From Streptomyces sp. 1-11 (lineage in GTDB: Bacteria > Actinomycetota > Actinomycetes > Streptomycetales > Streptomycetaceae), in NCBI RefSeq assembly GCF_007176755.1, contig NZ_BJTV01000013.1:177281-241280 (forward strand): a stretch of 64,000 nt of DNA, given 5' to 3'. A program made the position numbers and the translations under genes. Under the pieces are notes generated by a model. It made no database searches. It was not told the origin of the DNA and saw only the letters and a list, made by a program, of their open reading frames with translations. This document shows positions 51,896 to 60,058 of this stretch, piece by piece (the stretch's first letter is position 1; each line of letters opens with the position of its first letter).

Positions 51896-52173
51896 TCACC
51901 GCGATTGTCCTCATCAAGACCAGCGTGGACCGGATCCCCGAGATCGCGGAGCGGATCGCTTCGCTGGAGTCGGTGAGCGAGGTTTTCTCCGTCACCGGCA
52001 CCTACGACCTCATCGCCATGGTCCGGGTGCGGCAGCACGAGGACCTGGCCGACGTCATCCCCGGGCGGATCAGCAAGATCCCCGGCGTGGAGGCCACCGA
52101 CACGCACGTCGCGTTCCGCACGTACTCCCAGCACGACCTGGAGGCGGCGTTCGCGATCGGTCTCGACTCGTGA
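51892..52173 (+). CDS. stand-alone Lrp/AsnC ligand-binding (RAM) domain protein
   Basis: 93 residues from GTG 51892, coupled to the rhomboid gene by a GTGA overlap. Only the RAM effector domain is present (VTGTYDLIAMVRVRQHEDLADVI); there is no helix-turn-helix. Such short proteins bind amino acids and may modulate full-length Lrp-type regulators. It ends just before the SAM-IV-controlled aminotransferase gene, which is convergent. The ligand cannot be predicted. Confidence 0.9.
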   Translation: MITAIVLIKTSVDRIPEIAERIASLESVSEVFSVTGTYDLIAMVRVRQHEDLADVIPGRISKIPGVEATDTHVAFRTYSQHDLEAAFAIGLDS

Positions 52174-52219
52174 ACGCCGCCTCCTGGGGCCGGACAGGCC
52201 CTGGCAGTCCGCGCCCGGC

Positions 52220-53590
52220 TCAGGGCTGGTCGCGGACCGGCACGCAGCGGCCGTCCTCCGTGCGGTAACGCCACCGCGCGCCGTCGCGGACCAGTTCCCG
52301 CACCGCGTCGACGAAGCGCTCCACGTGCTCGTCGGGGGTGCCCGCCCCGAAGCTGACCCGGACGGCGTTCAGCGACTTCTCGCCCGGCGCCGCCTCGGGC
52401 GCCCCGCACTCGCCCTGGGTGCCCGGGTCGCCGCCCAGCAGGGTGCGGACCAGCGGGTGGGCGCAGAACAGGCCGTCGCGGACGCCGATGCCGTACTCGG
52501 CGGAGAGCGCGGCGGCGAAGTGGGAGCTGTTCCAGCCCTCGACGACGAAGGAGAGCACGCCGACCCGCGGGGCGTCGTCGCCGAACAGCGAGAGCACCCT
52601 GACCTCGGGCACCTCGGCGAGACCGGCCCGGACCCGGGCGAGAAGGTGCTGCTCACGGGCGACGAGGCTGTCCCAGCCGGCCTCGGCGAGGGCCTTGCAG
52701 GCGGAGGCGATGGAGTAGGCGCCGATCACGTTCGGGGAGCCGGCCTCGTGGCGCGCGGCGCTCTCGTGCCACTCCACGTCCACGCCCCCGTCGGTGCGCC
52801 GGGTGACCCTGCGGCTGGCGCCGCCGCCCGCGAGGTACGGCTCGGCCGCGGCCAGCCAGTCGGACCGGCCGGCCAGCACGCCGGAGCCGAAGGGCGCGTA
52901 CAGCTTGTGACCGGAGAAGGCCACCCAGTCGACGTCCAGGTCCTGGACCGACACCGGGTGGTGCGGGACGAGCTGGGCGGCGTCCAGGACGATCCGGGCA
53001 CCGTGCGCGTGGGCCGCGGCGGCCAGCTCGCGCACCGGCCACAGCTCGCCCGTGACGTTGGAGGCGCCGGTGACGCACACCAGGGCCGGGCCGTACGGGT
53101 CGCGGCCGGCGAGGGCCCGCTCCAGGGCCTCCACGGCCCGCCGCGGGGTGCGCGGCGCGTCGAGGACGGTCACCCGCGCGTCCTGCCACGGCAGCAGGGA
53201 GGCGTGGTGCTCGGTCTCGAAGACGAACACCTCGCAGCCGGCCGGGAGCGCGCGGGCGAGGAGGTTGAGGGAGTCGGTGGTCGACCGGGTGAAGACCACC
53301 TGGTCACTCTCGCGGCAGTCGAGGAACCTGGCGACCGTCCGGCGGGCGTTCTCGAACAGGTCGGTGGACAGCTGGGAGAGGTAGCCGGCGCCGCGGTGGA
53401 CGCTGCCGTAGTAGGGCGCGTAGGCGGCCACGTCGTCCCAGACGCGCTGCAGGGCGGGGGCGCTGGCGGCGTAGTCCAGCGCGGCGTAGGCGACCTCGCC
53501 GCCGGTCACGAGCGGGACGGTGACGTCCCGGCCGAGGACGGGCAGCTCGTCACAGGTGGTCCGGGCGGCGGCAGCGGTGGATACGGACAT
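52220..53590 (-). CDS. class V aminotransferase / cysteine desulfurase-like protein
   Basis: 456 residues. PLP-dependent fold type I, class V: VVFTRSTTDSLNLLARAL, FETEHHASLLPW, ARIVLDAAQLVPHHPV with the Asp, and Schiff-base Lys in AFSGHKLYAPFGSG. A SAM-IV riboswitch lies upstream on the same strand, so the gene is expected to be switched off by high SAM. This ties it to sulfur, cysteine or methionine metabolism rather than general Fe-S assembly. Exact substrate not known. Confidence 0.9.
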   Translation of the reverse strand: MSVSTAAAARTTCDELPVLGRDVTVPLVTGGEVAYAALDYAASAPALQRVWDDVAAYAPYYGSVHRGAGYLSQLSTDLFENARRTVARFLDCRESDQVVFTRSTTDSLNLLARALPAGCEVFVFETEHHASLLPWQDARVTVLDAPRTPRRAVEALERALAGRDPYGPALVCVTGASNVTGELWPVRELAAAAHAHGARIVLDAAQLVPHHPVSVQDLDVDWVAFSGHKLYAPFGSGVLAGRSDWLAAAEPYLAGGGASRRVTRRTDGGVDVEWHESAARHEAGSPNVIGAYSIASACKALAEAGWDSLVAREQHLLARVRAGLAEVPEVRVLSLFGDDAPRVGVLSFVVEGWNSSHFAAALSAEYGIGVRDGLFCAHPLVRTLLGGDPGTQGECGAPEAAPGEKSLNAVRVSFGAGTPDEHVERFVDAVRELVRDGARWRYRTEDGRCVPVRDQP

Positions 53591-53725
53591 GGTGAACTCC
53601 CGTGAGGCAGGCTGGGATCACCGTGCGAGCGGTACGGCTCGAGCACGGCGGAAGGTGAAAGGGGTACGCGGAGGCGGGGCTCGACGCCCTATCGCATTCG
53701 CTTGCTCACAGAAGGCTCCCTCGAC

Positions 53726-53760
53726 GACCAGGACCCCTGGTCCCGCGCTCCCGCGGGAGC
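53726..53760 (-). promoter_or_regulatory. hairpins downstream of the SAM-IV aptamer (possible expression platform)
   Basis: GCTCCCGCGGGAGC (53747-53760) and GACCAGG-ACC-CCTGGTC (53726-53742) follow the aptamer directly in transcript order. Either could act as terminator or switch partner. The mechanism is not resolved from sequence. Confidence 0.5.
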
Positions 53761-53767
53761 GGCGCGA

Positions 53768-53889
53768 GGGGTCCGCGCTTGCCGTGGACCTCGCTGCCCA
53801 CGGCCTGGTCCTCACCCGGGGCACCCCGCCACGGACGGAGGGTTGCCGGACAGCCGGCCGGGGCCGAATGGCTGTCGCTCATGACCTGG
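53768..53889 (-). ncRNA. SAM-IV riboswitch
   Basis: Reading the minus strand, the conserved blocks appear in order: GGTCATGAGCGACAGCC at the 5' end, GGCTGTCCGGCAACCCTCC, GGCGGGGTGCCCCGGGTGA, GGACCAGGCC and, at the 3' end, CACGGCAAGCGCGG. This is the SAM-IV pattern known from Streptomyces and mycobacteria. It precedes the class V aminotransferase gene by about 180 bp. A small frame starting ATGAGC within it is an artefact of the aptamer. The rest of the 381-bp gap 53591-53971 has no gene. Confidence 0.9.
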
Positions 53890-53971
53890 TTCAGTATCCT
53901 GCCACACGATCTACGGCGCGCAAGGCGCGGTCCGCCATCCGGACCGCGCCCCGCGTCGCACCGGGCGGGGG

Positions 53972-55036
53972 TCAGGCGTTGCTGGCCGCCACCCACCGCT
54001 CCAGCGTCCGCCCGGCCGCCCCGGAGTCGATCGACTCCGCCGCCCTCGCCATGCCCGCGCGGAGCTGCTCGGTGAGCGGCTCGTCGGTCGGCCGCAGGGC
54101 GACCAGCGCCGCCGCCGAGTTCAGCAGCACCGCGTCCCGCACGGGACCGCGCTCGCCGTCCAGCACCCGCCGGGCCACCTCCGCGTTGTACGAGGCGTCG
54201 GCGCCGCGCAGCGCCTCCACGGGGACCAGGTCGATGCCGGCGTCCCGGGGGTCGAAGCGCTCCTCGGCGACCTTGCCGTCCCGGACCACCCACACCCGGG
54301 ACGTGGAGGTGGTGGTCAGCTCGTCCAGGCCGTCGTCGCCCCGGAACACCAGGGCGGAGTTCCCGCGCTCGGCGAGGACCCCGGCCACGATCGGCGCCAT
54401 GCGCGGGTCGGCCACCCCGACCGCCTGGGCGCGCACCCGGGCCGGGTTGGTCAGCGGGCCGAGCACGTTGAAGGTGGTGCGGATCCCCAGCTGACCGCGG
54501 GCCGCGGCGACATGGCGCAGCGAGGGGTGGAACCTCACCGCGAAGCAGATGGTGATGCCGGCCTCCTCGGCCACCTCGGCGACCCGCCGCGGGGTCAGGC
54601 CGAGGTTGATGCCGAGCTTCTCCAGCACGTCGGAGGAGCCGGAGGCGGAGGACGCGGCGCGGTTGCCGTGCTTGACGACCTTCGTCCCGGTGCCGGCGAC
54701 GACGATCGACGACATGGTGGAGATGTTCACCGTCTTGGCGCCGTCGCCGCCGGTGCCGACGATGTCGACGGCCGGCCCGGGCACCTCGATCACGTTGGCG
54801 TGCTCGTACATGGTGCGTACCAGCCCGCTGATCTCCTGCACCGTCTCGCCCTTGGCGCGCAGCGCCACCATGAACCCGGCGATCTGGGCGTCGGTCGCCT
54901 CGCCGCGCATGATGAGGTCCATCGCCCAGGCGGTGTCGTCGGCGGACAGGTCCCGGCCGTCCAGCAGTCCGTTCAGCAGGACGGGCCAGGAACGGCCCGC
55001 CGCGATGTCGCCTCCAGCGGGGGTCACAGCGCTCAT
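53972..55036 (-). CDS. trpD: anthranilate phosphoribosyltransferase
   Basis: 354 residues. TrpD motifs: VDIVGTGGDGAKTVNIST, VVKHGNRAASSASGSSDVLE, FNVLGPLTNPA and RGDDGLDEL. The enzyme transfers phosphoribosyl to anthranilate, the second step of the Trp branch. It is far from other trp genes, as in S. coelicolor and M. tuberculosis (Rv2192c), but the anthranilate synthase that feeds it is encoded 24 kb away in this window. A hairpin separates it from qcrB. Confidence 0.95.
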   Translation of the reverse strand: MSAVTPAGGDIAAGRSWPVLLNGLLDGRDLSADDTAWAMDLIMRGEATDAQIAGFMVALRAKGETVQEISGLVRTMYEHANVIEVPGPAVDIVGTGGDGAKTVNISTMSSIVVAGTGTKVVKHGNRAASSASGSSDVLEKLGINLGLTPRRVAEVAEEAGITICFAVRFHPSLRHVAAARGQLGIRTTFNVLGPLTNPARVRAQAVGVADPRMAPIVAGVLAERGNSALVFRGDDGLDELTTTSTSRVWVVRDGKVAEERFDPRDAGIDLVPVEALRGADASYNAEVARRVLDGERGPVRDAVLLNSAAALVALRPTDEPLTEQLRAGMARAAESIDSGAAGRTLERWVAASNA

Positions 55037-55097
55037 AGCCGCTCCTGGGTTTCGTCGCAGAACAGTGTGTTCCCACCCTATCCAGCCCCGGACACGG

Positions 55098-55134
55098 CGA
55101 AGGGCCCCGTCCGGCTCGCGGACGGGGCCCTTCG
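55098..55134 (-). terminator. 16-bp perfect hairpin after qcrB
   Basis: CGAAGGGCCCCGTCCG (55098-55113) pairs perfectly with CGGACGGGGCCCTTCG (55119-55134), loop GCTCG. It lies 26 bp past the qcrB stop and before trpD, so it should end the ctaE-qcrCAB transcript. Confidence 0.9.
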
Positions 55135-55159
55135 ACTGTGGCGTGGCGACGCTCGGGGA

Positions 55160-56791
55160 TCAGTGGTGGCCGTGGCCGCTCGTGATCTCCCGGTACTCCT
55201 CGACGGTGGCCTTCGGGATCTGGTTGTCCTCGCCGTAGTAGGCGTTGCTGAGCTTGGCGCGCAGCTTCTCGGACCCCTTCACCTTGCGTTCGACACCGTT
55301 CTCGTCCACCGCCGGGCCGATCGCGGCCGGCTCGTACTGGTGGTGCGCGGTGAGGGTGTGCAGCTGCTCCTGGCTGAGCGGCTCGTGGATCTCGATGAAC
55401 TCACCGTGCGGCAGGCGCTTGATGATGCCCGTCTCGCGGCCGTGCAGCACCTTCTCGCGGTCCCGGCGCTGCAGGCCGAGGCAGATCCGCTTGGTGACGA
55501 TGAAGGCGATGACCGGTCCGGCGAAGAAGGAGATCCGGACGAACCACGTGACCGCGTTGAGCGACAGGTGGAAGTGGGTGGCGAAGAGGTCGTTGCCACC
55601 GCCGACCAGGCCCACCATGTACACCGTGATCCAGGCGACGCCGAACGCGGTGCGCGTCGGGGCGTTGCGCGGGCGGTCCAGGATGTGGTGCTCGCTCTTG
55701 TCGCCGGTGACCCAGGACTCGATGAACGGGTAGACCGCGATCGCGGCGAGCACCAGGCCGAAGAGGACCAGCGGGATGAACACGCCCAGGACGAGCGTGT
55801 GACCCCAGAAGTTGATCTCCCAGCCCGGCATGTAGCGGACCAGACCCTCGGCGAAGCCCATGTACCAGTCGGGCTGGGCGCCCGTGGACACCTGGTCCGG
55901 CCGGTAGGGGCCCATGGCCCAGATCGGGTTGATCTGGGTGACCGCGGCGATGGCCGCGATCACGCCGAAGACCAGGAAGAAGAAGCCTCCGGCCTTCGCC
56001 ATGTACACCGGCAGCAGCGGCATGCCGACGACGTTCTTCTCGGACTTTCCGGGACCCGCGAACTGCGTGTGCTTGTGGTAGAAGACCAGGATCAGGTGGC
56101 CCACCATCAGGCCGAGCATGATGCCCGGCAGCAGCAGGATGTGGATCGAGTAGAACCGGGCCACGAAGTCGTGGCCGGGGAACTCGCCGCCGAAGAGGAA
56201 GTACGAGATGTACGTGCCGACGATCGGCATCGACAGGATCGCGCCCTCGGTGAAGCGCACACCGGTGCCGGAGAGCAGGTCGTCCGGGAGCGAGTAACCG
56301 GTGAAGCCGGTGAACATGCCCAGGACGAACAGCAGGAAGCCGAACAGCCAGTTGATCTCACGCGGCTTGCGGAACGCGCCGGTGAAGAACACGCGCATCA
56401 TGTGCACGAACATGCCGGCGAGGAAGATCAGCGCGGCCCAGTGGTGGATCTGCCGGATGAGCAGGCCACCGCGCACGTCGAAGGAGATGTGCAGGGTCGA
56501 GTTGAACGCCTCGGACATCAGCTGTCCCTGGAGCGGGACGTAGCTGCCGTGGTACTCCACCTCGTTCATCGACGGGTGGAAGAACAGCGTCAGATAGACA
56601 CCGGTCAGGATGATGATGAGGAAGCTGTACATGCAGACTTCGCCCAGCATGAACGACCAGTGGTCGGGGAAGATCTTCCGCATGTTCGACTTCGCCAGGG
56701 AGTAGATCCCCAGCCGGCCGTCGGCCCAGTCGGCGATCCGCTCGCCGGCGGGCGCCTTGCCGCGTCGCTCGTTGTTCTCGTTGGTGCTCAT
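55160..56791 (-). CDS. qcrB: cytochrome bc1 complex cytochrome b subunit
   Basis: 543 residues from ATG 56791, overlapping the qcrA stop by four bases. Eight or more membrane helices with the two pairs of haem-ligand His (LLIRQIHHWAALIFLAGMFVH and FYSIHILLLPG-MVGHLILV regions) and the Qo-site motif PDWY (QPDWYMGFAEGL). The C-terminal cytosolic extension of about 120 residues is typical of actinobacteria and ends with His-rich SGHGHH. It is the membrane core of the menaquinol-cytochrome c reductase in the bcc-aa3 supercomplex. Confidence 0.97.
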   Translation of the reverse strand: MSTNENNERRGKAPAGERIADWADGRLGIYSLAKSNMRKIFPDHWSFMLGEVCMYSFLIIILTGVYLTLFFHPSMNEVEYHGSYVPLQGQLMSEAFNSTLHISFDVRGGLLIRQIHHWAALIFLAGMFVHMMRVFFTGAFRKPREINWLFGFLLFVLGMFTGFTGYSLPDDLLSGTGVRFTEGAILSMPIVGTYISYFLFGGEFPGHDFVARFYSIHILLLPGIMLGLMVGHLILVFYHKHTQFAGPGKSEKNVVGMPLLPVYMAKAGGFFFLVFGVIAAIAAVTQINPIWAMGPYRPDQVSTGAQPDWYMGFAEGLVRYMPGWEINFWGHTLVLGVFIPLVLFGLVLAAIAVYPFIESWVTGDKSEHHILDRPRNAPTRTAFGVAWITVYMVGLVGGGNDLFATHFHLSLNAVTWFVRISFFAGPVIAFIVTKRICLGLQRRDREKVLHGRETGIIKRLPHGEFIEIHEPLSQEQLHTLTAHHQYEPAAIGPAVDENGVERKVKGSEKLRAKLSNAYYGEDNQIPKATVEEYREITSGHGHH

Positions 56792-57843
56792 CCGCGCTCC
56801 CAGAATGCAGGACCGACGGGCTCCTCGAAGTCGCCGAGCGCCTGGAGGTAACCCTCGTCGTTCACGCCGATGCGGAGCTGCGGCAGGGCGTGACCAGCGG
56901 GGCCGAAGATCACTCGGGCACCGTCGGAGAGGTCGAAGGTGGACTGGTGGCACGGGCACAGCACGTGGTGCGTCTGCTGCTCGTACAGGGAGATCGGGCA
57001 GCCGACGTGGGTGCAGATCTTCGAGAAGGCGACGATGCCCTCGTGCGACCAGTCGAGTTCGCGCTTGTCCTTGATGTTGCCCGGCTGCAGCCGGATGATC
57101 ATCAGGGCCGCCTTGGCGATCTCGTTCTGGAAGTCCTCCTGGGCCTCTTCCAGACCCTCGGGCTTGGCGAACGTCAGCGAACCGACGGCGACGTCCTCGG
57201 GACGCAGCGGCTGGTTGGTGTTCATGTTGACCAGCAGCTTGCCCTTGGCCCACAGCGTGTGACGCAGCGAGGTGCCGGGCAGCGGACCGAGGTCCCGCAG
57301 CAGGACGACGCCGGACAGCGGCACCAGGGTGAGCGCGCCGAACATCGTGTTGCGGATCAGCTTGCGGCGGCCGAGCGCCGACTCCTTGGCGCCCTCCTTG
57401 AAGTCCGCGTGGACCTTCGCGCGGACCTCGGGCGAGGCCTCGATCGGGTGACGCTCGTCGGCGACCTCGACGTCGGACATCAGCGTGCGGGCCCAGTGAA
57501 CCGCGCCCGCGCCGATGCAGAACAGCGCCGCGCCCAGGGTCAGGCCGAGCGCGAAGTTCAGCGCGCTGATGTGCCCGATCGGGAAGACGTAGACCGACGT
57601 GTCGGGCGAGATCGTCACGTACGAGGCGATGAAGCCGATGGTGGCCAGCATCGAGACCGTGAACAGCAGGGCGACGACGCGCTCGGACCGCTTGGCGGCC
57701 CGCTCGTCGATGTCCTGGATCCGGTGCTCGTGGGGCGGCAGCCCCGGGTCCGCGAACGGGTTCTCCTCGTCCGCGACGCTCACGGCGCCGTGCGCGTGGC
57801 CCTGCTCGGGCAGGTTCTCTTCTGGAATGTCTTGGCTACTCAT
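56788..57843 (-). CDS. qcrA: cytochrome bc1 complex Rieske iron-sulfur subunit
   Basis: 351 residues from ATG 57843. Three membrane helices, then the Rieske domain with CTHVGC and CPCHQS holding the [2Fe-2S] cluster. A twin-arginine motif, GRRKLIRNTM, precedes the third helix. In S. coelicolor this protein is known to use both Sec and Tat for its helices. It overlaps qcrC and qcrB at each end by four bases, which implies coupled translation. Confidence 0.97.
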   Translation of the reverse strand: MSSQDIPEENLPEQGHAHGAVSVADEENPFADPGLPPHEHRIQDIDERAAKRSERVVALLFTVSMLATIGFIASYVTISPDTSVYVFPIGHISALNFALGLTLGAALFCIGAGAVHWARTLMSDVEVADERHPIEASPEVRAKVHADFKEGAKESALGRRKLIRNTMFGALTLVPLSGVVLLRDLGPLPGTSLRHTLWAKGKLLVNMNTNQPLRPEDVAVGSLTFAKPEGLEEAQEDFQNEIAKAALMIIRLQPGNIKDKRELDWSHEGIVAFSKICTHVGCPISLYEQQTHHVLCPCHQSTFDLSDGARVIFGPAGHALPQLRIGVNDEGYLQALGDFEEPVGPAFWERG

Positions 57844-58652
57844 GACTTCTTGGCCTTTGCGGTCCGGGCGGCGACCCACACGGCAACCGCGATCAGTGCG
57901 CCGAGGCCGAAGATCCAGGCGAACAGACCCTCGCTGACCGGCCCGAGGCCGCCCAGCTCCATGCCGCCCGGGTTGACCGTCTCGTCACCGTTGACCGCGT
58001 TCAGGTACGCGATGATGTCCTTCTTGTTCTTCTCCGACATCGTGGTGTCGGGGAAGGACGGCATGTTCTGCGGGCCGGTCTGCATGGCCTCGTAGATGTG
58101 CTTGGGGGCCACGCCCTCGAGGCTCGGCGCGTACTTGCCCTTGGTGAGGGCGCCGCCCTTGCCGGTGAAGTTGTGGCACTGCGCGCAGTTGGTGCGGAAC
58201 AGCTCGCCGCCCTTGGCGATGTCCGCGCCCTCCGGGCCGTACTGCTGCTTCGTCGGCACGTTCGGGCCGGCGCCCAGCGACGCGACGTACGCCGCGAGCT
58301 GGTCGATCTGGGCCTGCGTGTAGATGACCTTCTTGCGCGGGATCTGCGCCATCTGCGAGGTGGAGGCGGGCATACGGCCCGTTCCGACCTGGAAGTCGAC
58401 GGCCGCGGCGCCCACGCCGACCAGACTCGGCCCGTCGGAGGAGCCCTTGCCACCGGTGCCGTGGCAGCTGGCGCAGCCGACCTCGTAGAGCTTCTTGCCC
58501 TCCTTGATGGTCAGGGACTGGGAGGTTTCATCGGCCTGTGCCTTGCTCGCGGGCGCGAACGCGGCGTACAGCCCCCCGGTGGCCGCCAGCGCGAGGAGTA
58601 GGACGACGACCGCCGCCAGCGGATGGCGTCGTCGTGCGGAGAGCTTTTTCAC
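57840..58652 (-). CDS. qcrC: cytochrome bc1 complex dihaem cytochrome c subunit
   Basis: 270 residues from GTG 58652. An N-terminal anchor helix, two CxxCH haem sites (GCASCHG and NCAQCHN) and a C-terminal helix. The fused dihaem subunit hands electrons straight to cytochrome oxidase without a soluble cytochrome c, as in other actinobacteria. The gene is coupled to qcrA. Confidence 0.97.
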   Translation of the reverse strand: MKKLSARRRHPLAAVVVLLLALAATGGLYAAFAPASKAQADETSQSLTIKEGKKLYEVGCASCHGTGGKGSSDGPSLVGVGAAAVDFQVGTGRMPASTSQMAQIPRKKVIYTQAQIDQLAAYVASLGAGPNVPTKQQYGPEGADIAKGGELFRTNCAQCHNFTGKGGALTKGKYAPSLEGVAPKHIYEAMQTGPQNMPSFPDTTMSEKNKKDIIAYLNAVNGDETVNPGGMELGGLGPVSEGLFAWIFGLGALIAVAVWVAARTAKAKKS

Positions 58653-58711
58653 GGATTACCCCGGTGTCAGGATCTTCTGCGTCGATGCTTGGTGTGCGGG
58701 AACGGTCCCGG

Positions 58712-59332
58712 CTACTTGATCAGGTAGATCGTGGCGAAGAGGCCGATCCAGACGACATCGACGAAGTGCCAGTAGTAGGACACGACAATGGCCGCGGTCG
58801 CCTGCTCGTGGGTGAACCTCTTCGCCGCGTATGTACGGCCGAGGACCAGTAGGAAGGCGATGAGACCGCCCGTCACGTGCAGGCCGTGGAAGCCGGTGGT
58901 CAGGTAGAACACCGAGCCGTACGGGTCGGAGGACAGGGAGATCCCGTCCTTCTTCACCAGCTCCGTGTACTCGTAGATCTGACCGCCGATGAAGATCGCG
59001 CCCATGATGAAGGTGAGGATGAACCAGCCACGGAGCTTCTTCACGTCCCCGCGCTCGGCGGCGAAGACGCCGAGCTGGCAGGTCAGTGAGGAGAGCACCA
59101 GGATCGTGGTGTTCGTGGCGGAGAAGGGCACGTTGAGTGCCTCCGCCATCTCCTTCCAGTGCGCCGGTCCGGTCACCGACCGGAGGGTGAAGTACATCGC
59201 GAAGAGGGCCGCGAAGAACATCAGCTCGGAACTCAGCCAGATGATGGTTCCGACGCTGGTGAGGTTCGGCCGGTTGACCGACGGGTGCGCGTGCCCGGTT
59301 TCTACTGTCGTTGCTGTCGCCACGACCGACAT
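58712..59332 (-). CDS. ctaE: cytochrome c oxidase subunit III
   Basis: 206 residues with five membrane helices and family motifs WLSSELMFFAALFAMYF, GFHGLHVTGGLIAF and SYYWHFVDVVWIGLFATIYL. Part of the aa3 oxidase. It heads the ctaE-qcrC-qcrA-qcrB operon, with 59 bp to qcrC. The ATG lies inside a perfect 21-bp palindrome. Confidence 0.96.
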   Translation of the reverse strand: MSVVATATTVETGHAHPSVNRPNLTSVGTIIWLSSELMFFAALFAMYFTLRSVTGPAHWKEMAEALNVPFSATNTTILVLSSLTCQLGVFAAERGDVKKLRGWFILTFIMGAIFIGGQIYEYTELVKKDGISLSSDPYGSVFYLTTGFHGLHVTGGLIAFLLVLGRTYAAKRFTHEQATAAIVVSYYWHFVDVVWIGLFATIYLIK

Positions 59333-59343
59333 TATGTCGGTCG
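59323..59343. promoter_or_regulatory. 21-bp perfect palindrome over the ctaE start codon
   Basis: CGACCGACAT-T-ATGTCGGTCG has 10-bp arms around one base and contains the ctaE ATG (59332-59330, minus strand). It may be a protein operator, or an RNA hairpin that limits access to the start codon of the first respiratory operon gene. Confidence 0.7.
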
Positions 59344-59478
59344 CTTATCCCGCCCTCACTCCGGGGGGTGCCGTTCGGAGTGTCTTGCCCCGCCGAACCG
59401 GTGTTGACGTGGTGTTCATGGGAGTAACATCCGCCTCGAACGGCCCTGTCCGTACGACGCCCTCGTCTCGGAGGAAGC

Positions 59479-59880
59479 ATGCAGCCGACCGCCACAGTGC
59501 TGGTGTACAGCGACGACTCCAACACCCGCGAGCAGGTGCGGCTGGCCGCCGGGCGGCGGCCCGCGCCGGACGTGCCGGTCGTGGAGTTCCTGGAGTGCGC
59601 GACGCCCGAGGCGGTGCTGCGCGAGCTGGGCAAGGGCGGCATCGACGTGTGCGTGCTCGACGGCGAGGCCGTGCCGATGGGCGGCATGGGGGTGTGCCGG
59701 CAGATCAAGGACGAGGTGTTCAACTGCCCGCCCGTGCTGCTGCTGATGGGGCGGCCGCAGGACGCCTGGCTCGCCACCTGGAGCCGTGCGGACGCCGCTG
59801 TGACGCTGCCGGTGGAGCCGGTGGAGTTCGCCTCCGCCCTGGCGTCCCTGCTGCGCCAGAAGCGGCTGCTGGGCGTCTAG
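59479..59880 (+). CDS. stand-alone receiver-like protein, degenerate
   Basis: 133 residues from ATG 59479 with GGAGG upstream. It resembles a response-regulator receiver: TVLVYSDDSN at the start with the acidic pair, phosphoacceptor-like Asp in DVCVLDGEAVPMGGMGV near residue 54, and LLLMGRPQDAW. The conserved Lys near the end is absent (AAVTLPVEPVE). No output domain. It is divergent from ctaE. The stop TAG is part of the CTAG where a MITE has inserted, so the original C-terminus may have differed by at most a few residues. Confidence 0.85.
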   Translation: MQPTATVLVYSDDSNTREQVRLAAGRRPAPDVPVVEFLECATPEAVLRELGKGGIDVCVLDGEAVPMGGMGVCRQIKDEVFNCPPVLLLMGRPQDAWLATWSRADAAVTLPVEPVEFASALASLLRQKRLLGV

Positions 59881-60053
59881 GTCGTGTCCGCAAAGTCCCG
59901 TCGTCCGCCCGGAGGGCGGGCCCCGCGGCGTCCGGTGCGTGCTCTCGGCGTACCGGGCGGAGGCACTCGTACTGGACGTACTCGGGGCTTCGCCCGGTGC
60001 GGCGAGAGTGCGTGCCGGGCGCTGCGGGGCAGGCGGGACTTTGCGGACACGAC
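59881..60053. mobile_element. MITE-like element, 173 bp, with 20-bp perfect terminal inverted repeats
   Basis: GTCGTGTCCGCAAAGTCCCG (59881-59900) and its exact reverse complement (60034-60053) bound a segment. The two halves are also largely complementary to each other inside, so the whole folds as one long hairpin. CTAG flanks both ends (59877-59880 and 60054-60057), a target-duplication pattern seen with IS5-type elements in Streptomyces. It has no gene and would need a transposase in trans. Confidence 0.85.
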
Positions 60054-60058
60054 CTAGG

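Noticed and set aside
53706..53882. Small minus-strand frame beginning ATGAGCGAC upstream of the class V aminotransferase
   Set aside because: It lies almost wholly within the SAM-IV aptamer, and its start is the conserved GGTCATGAG block of that RNA.
54512..56851. 779-codon plus-strand frame opposite trpD/qcrB
   Set aside because: Asp/Val/Arg/His-rich antisense translation of trpD and qcrB.
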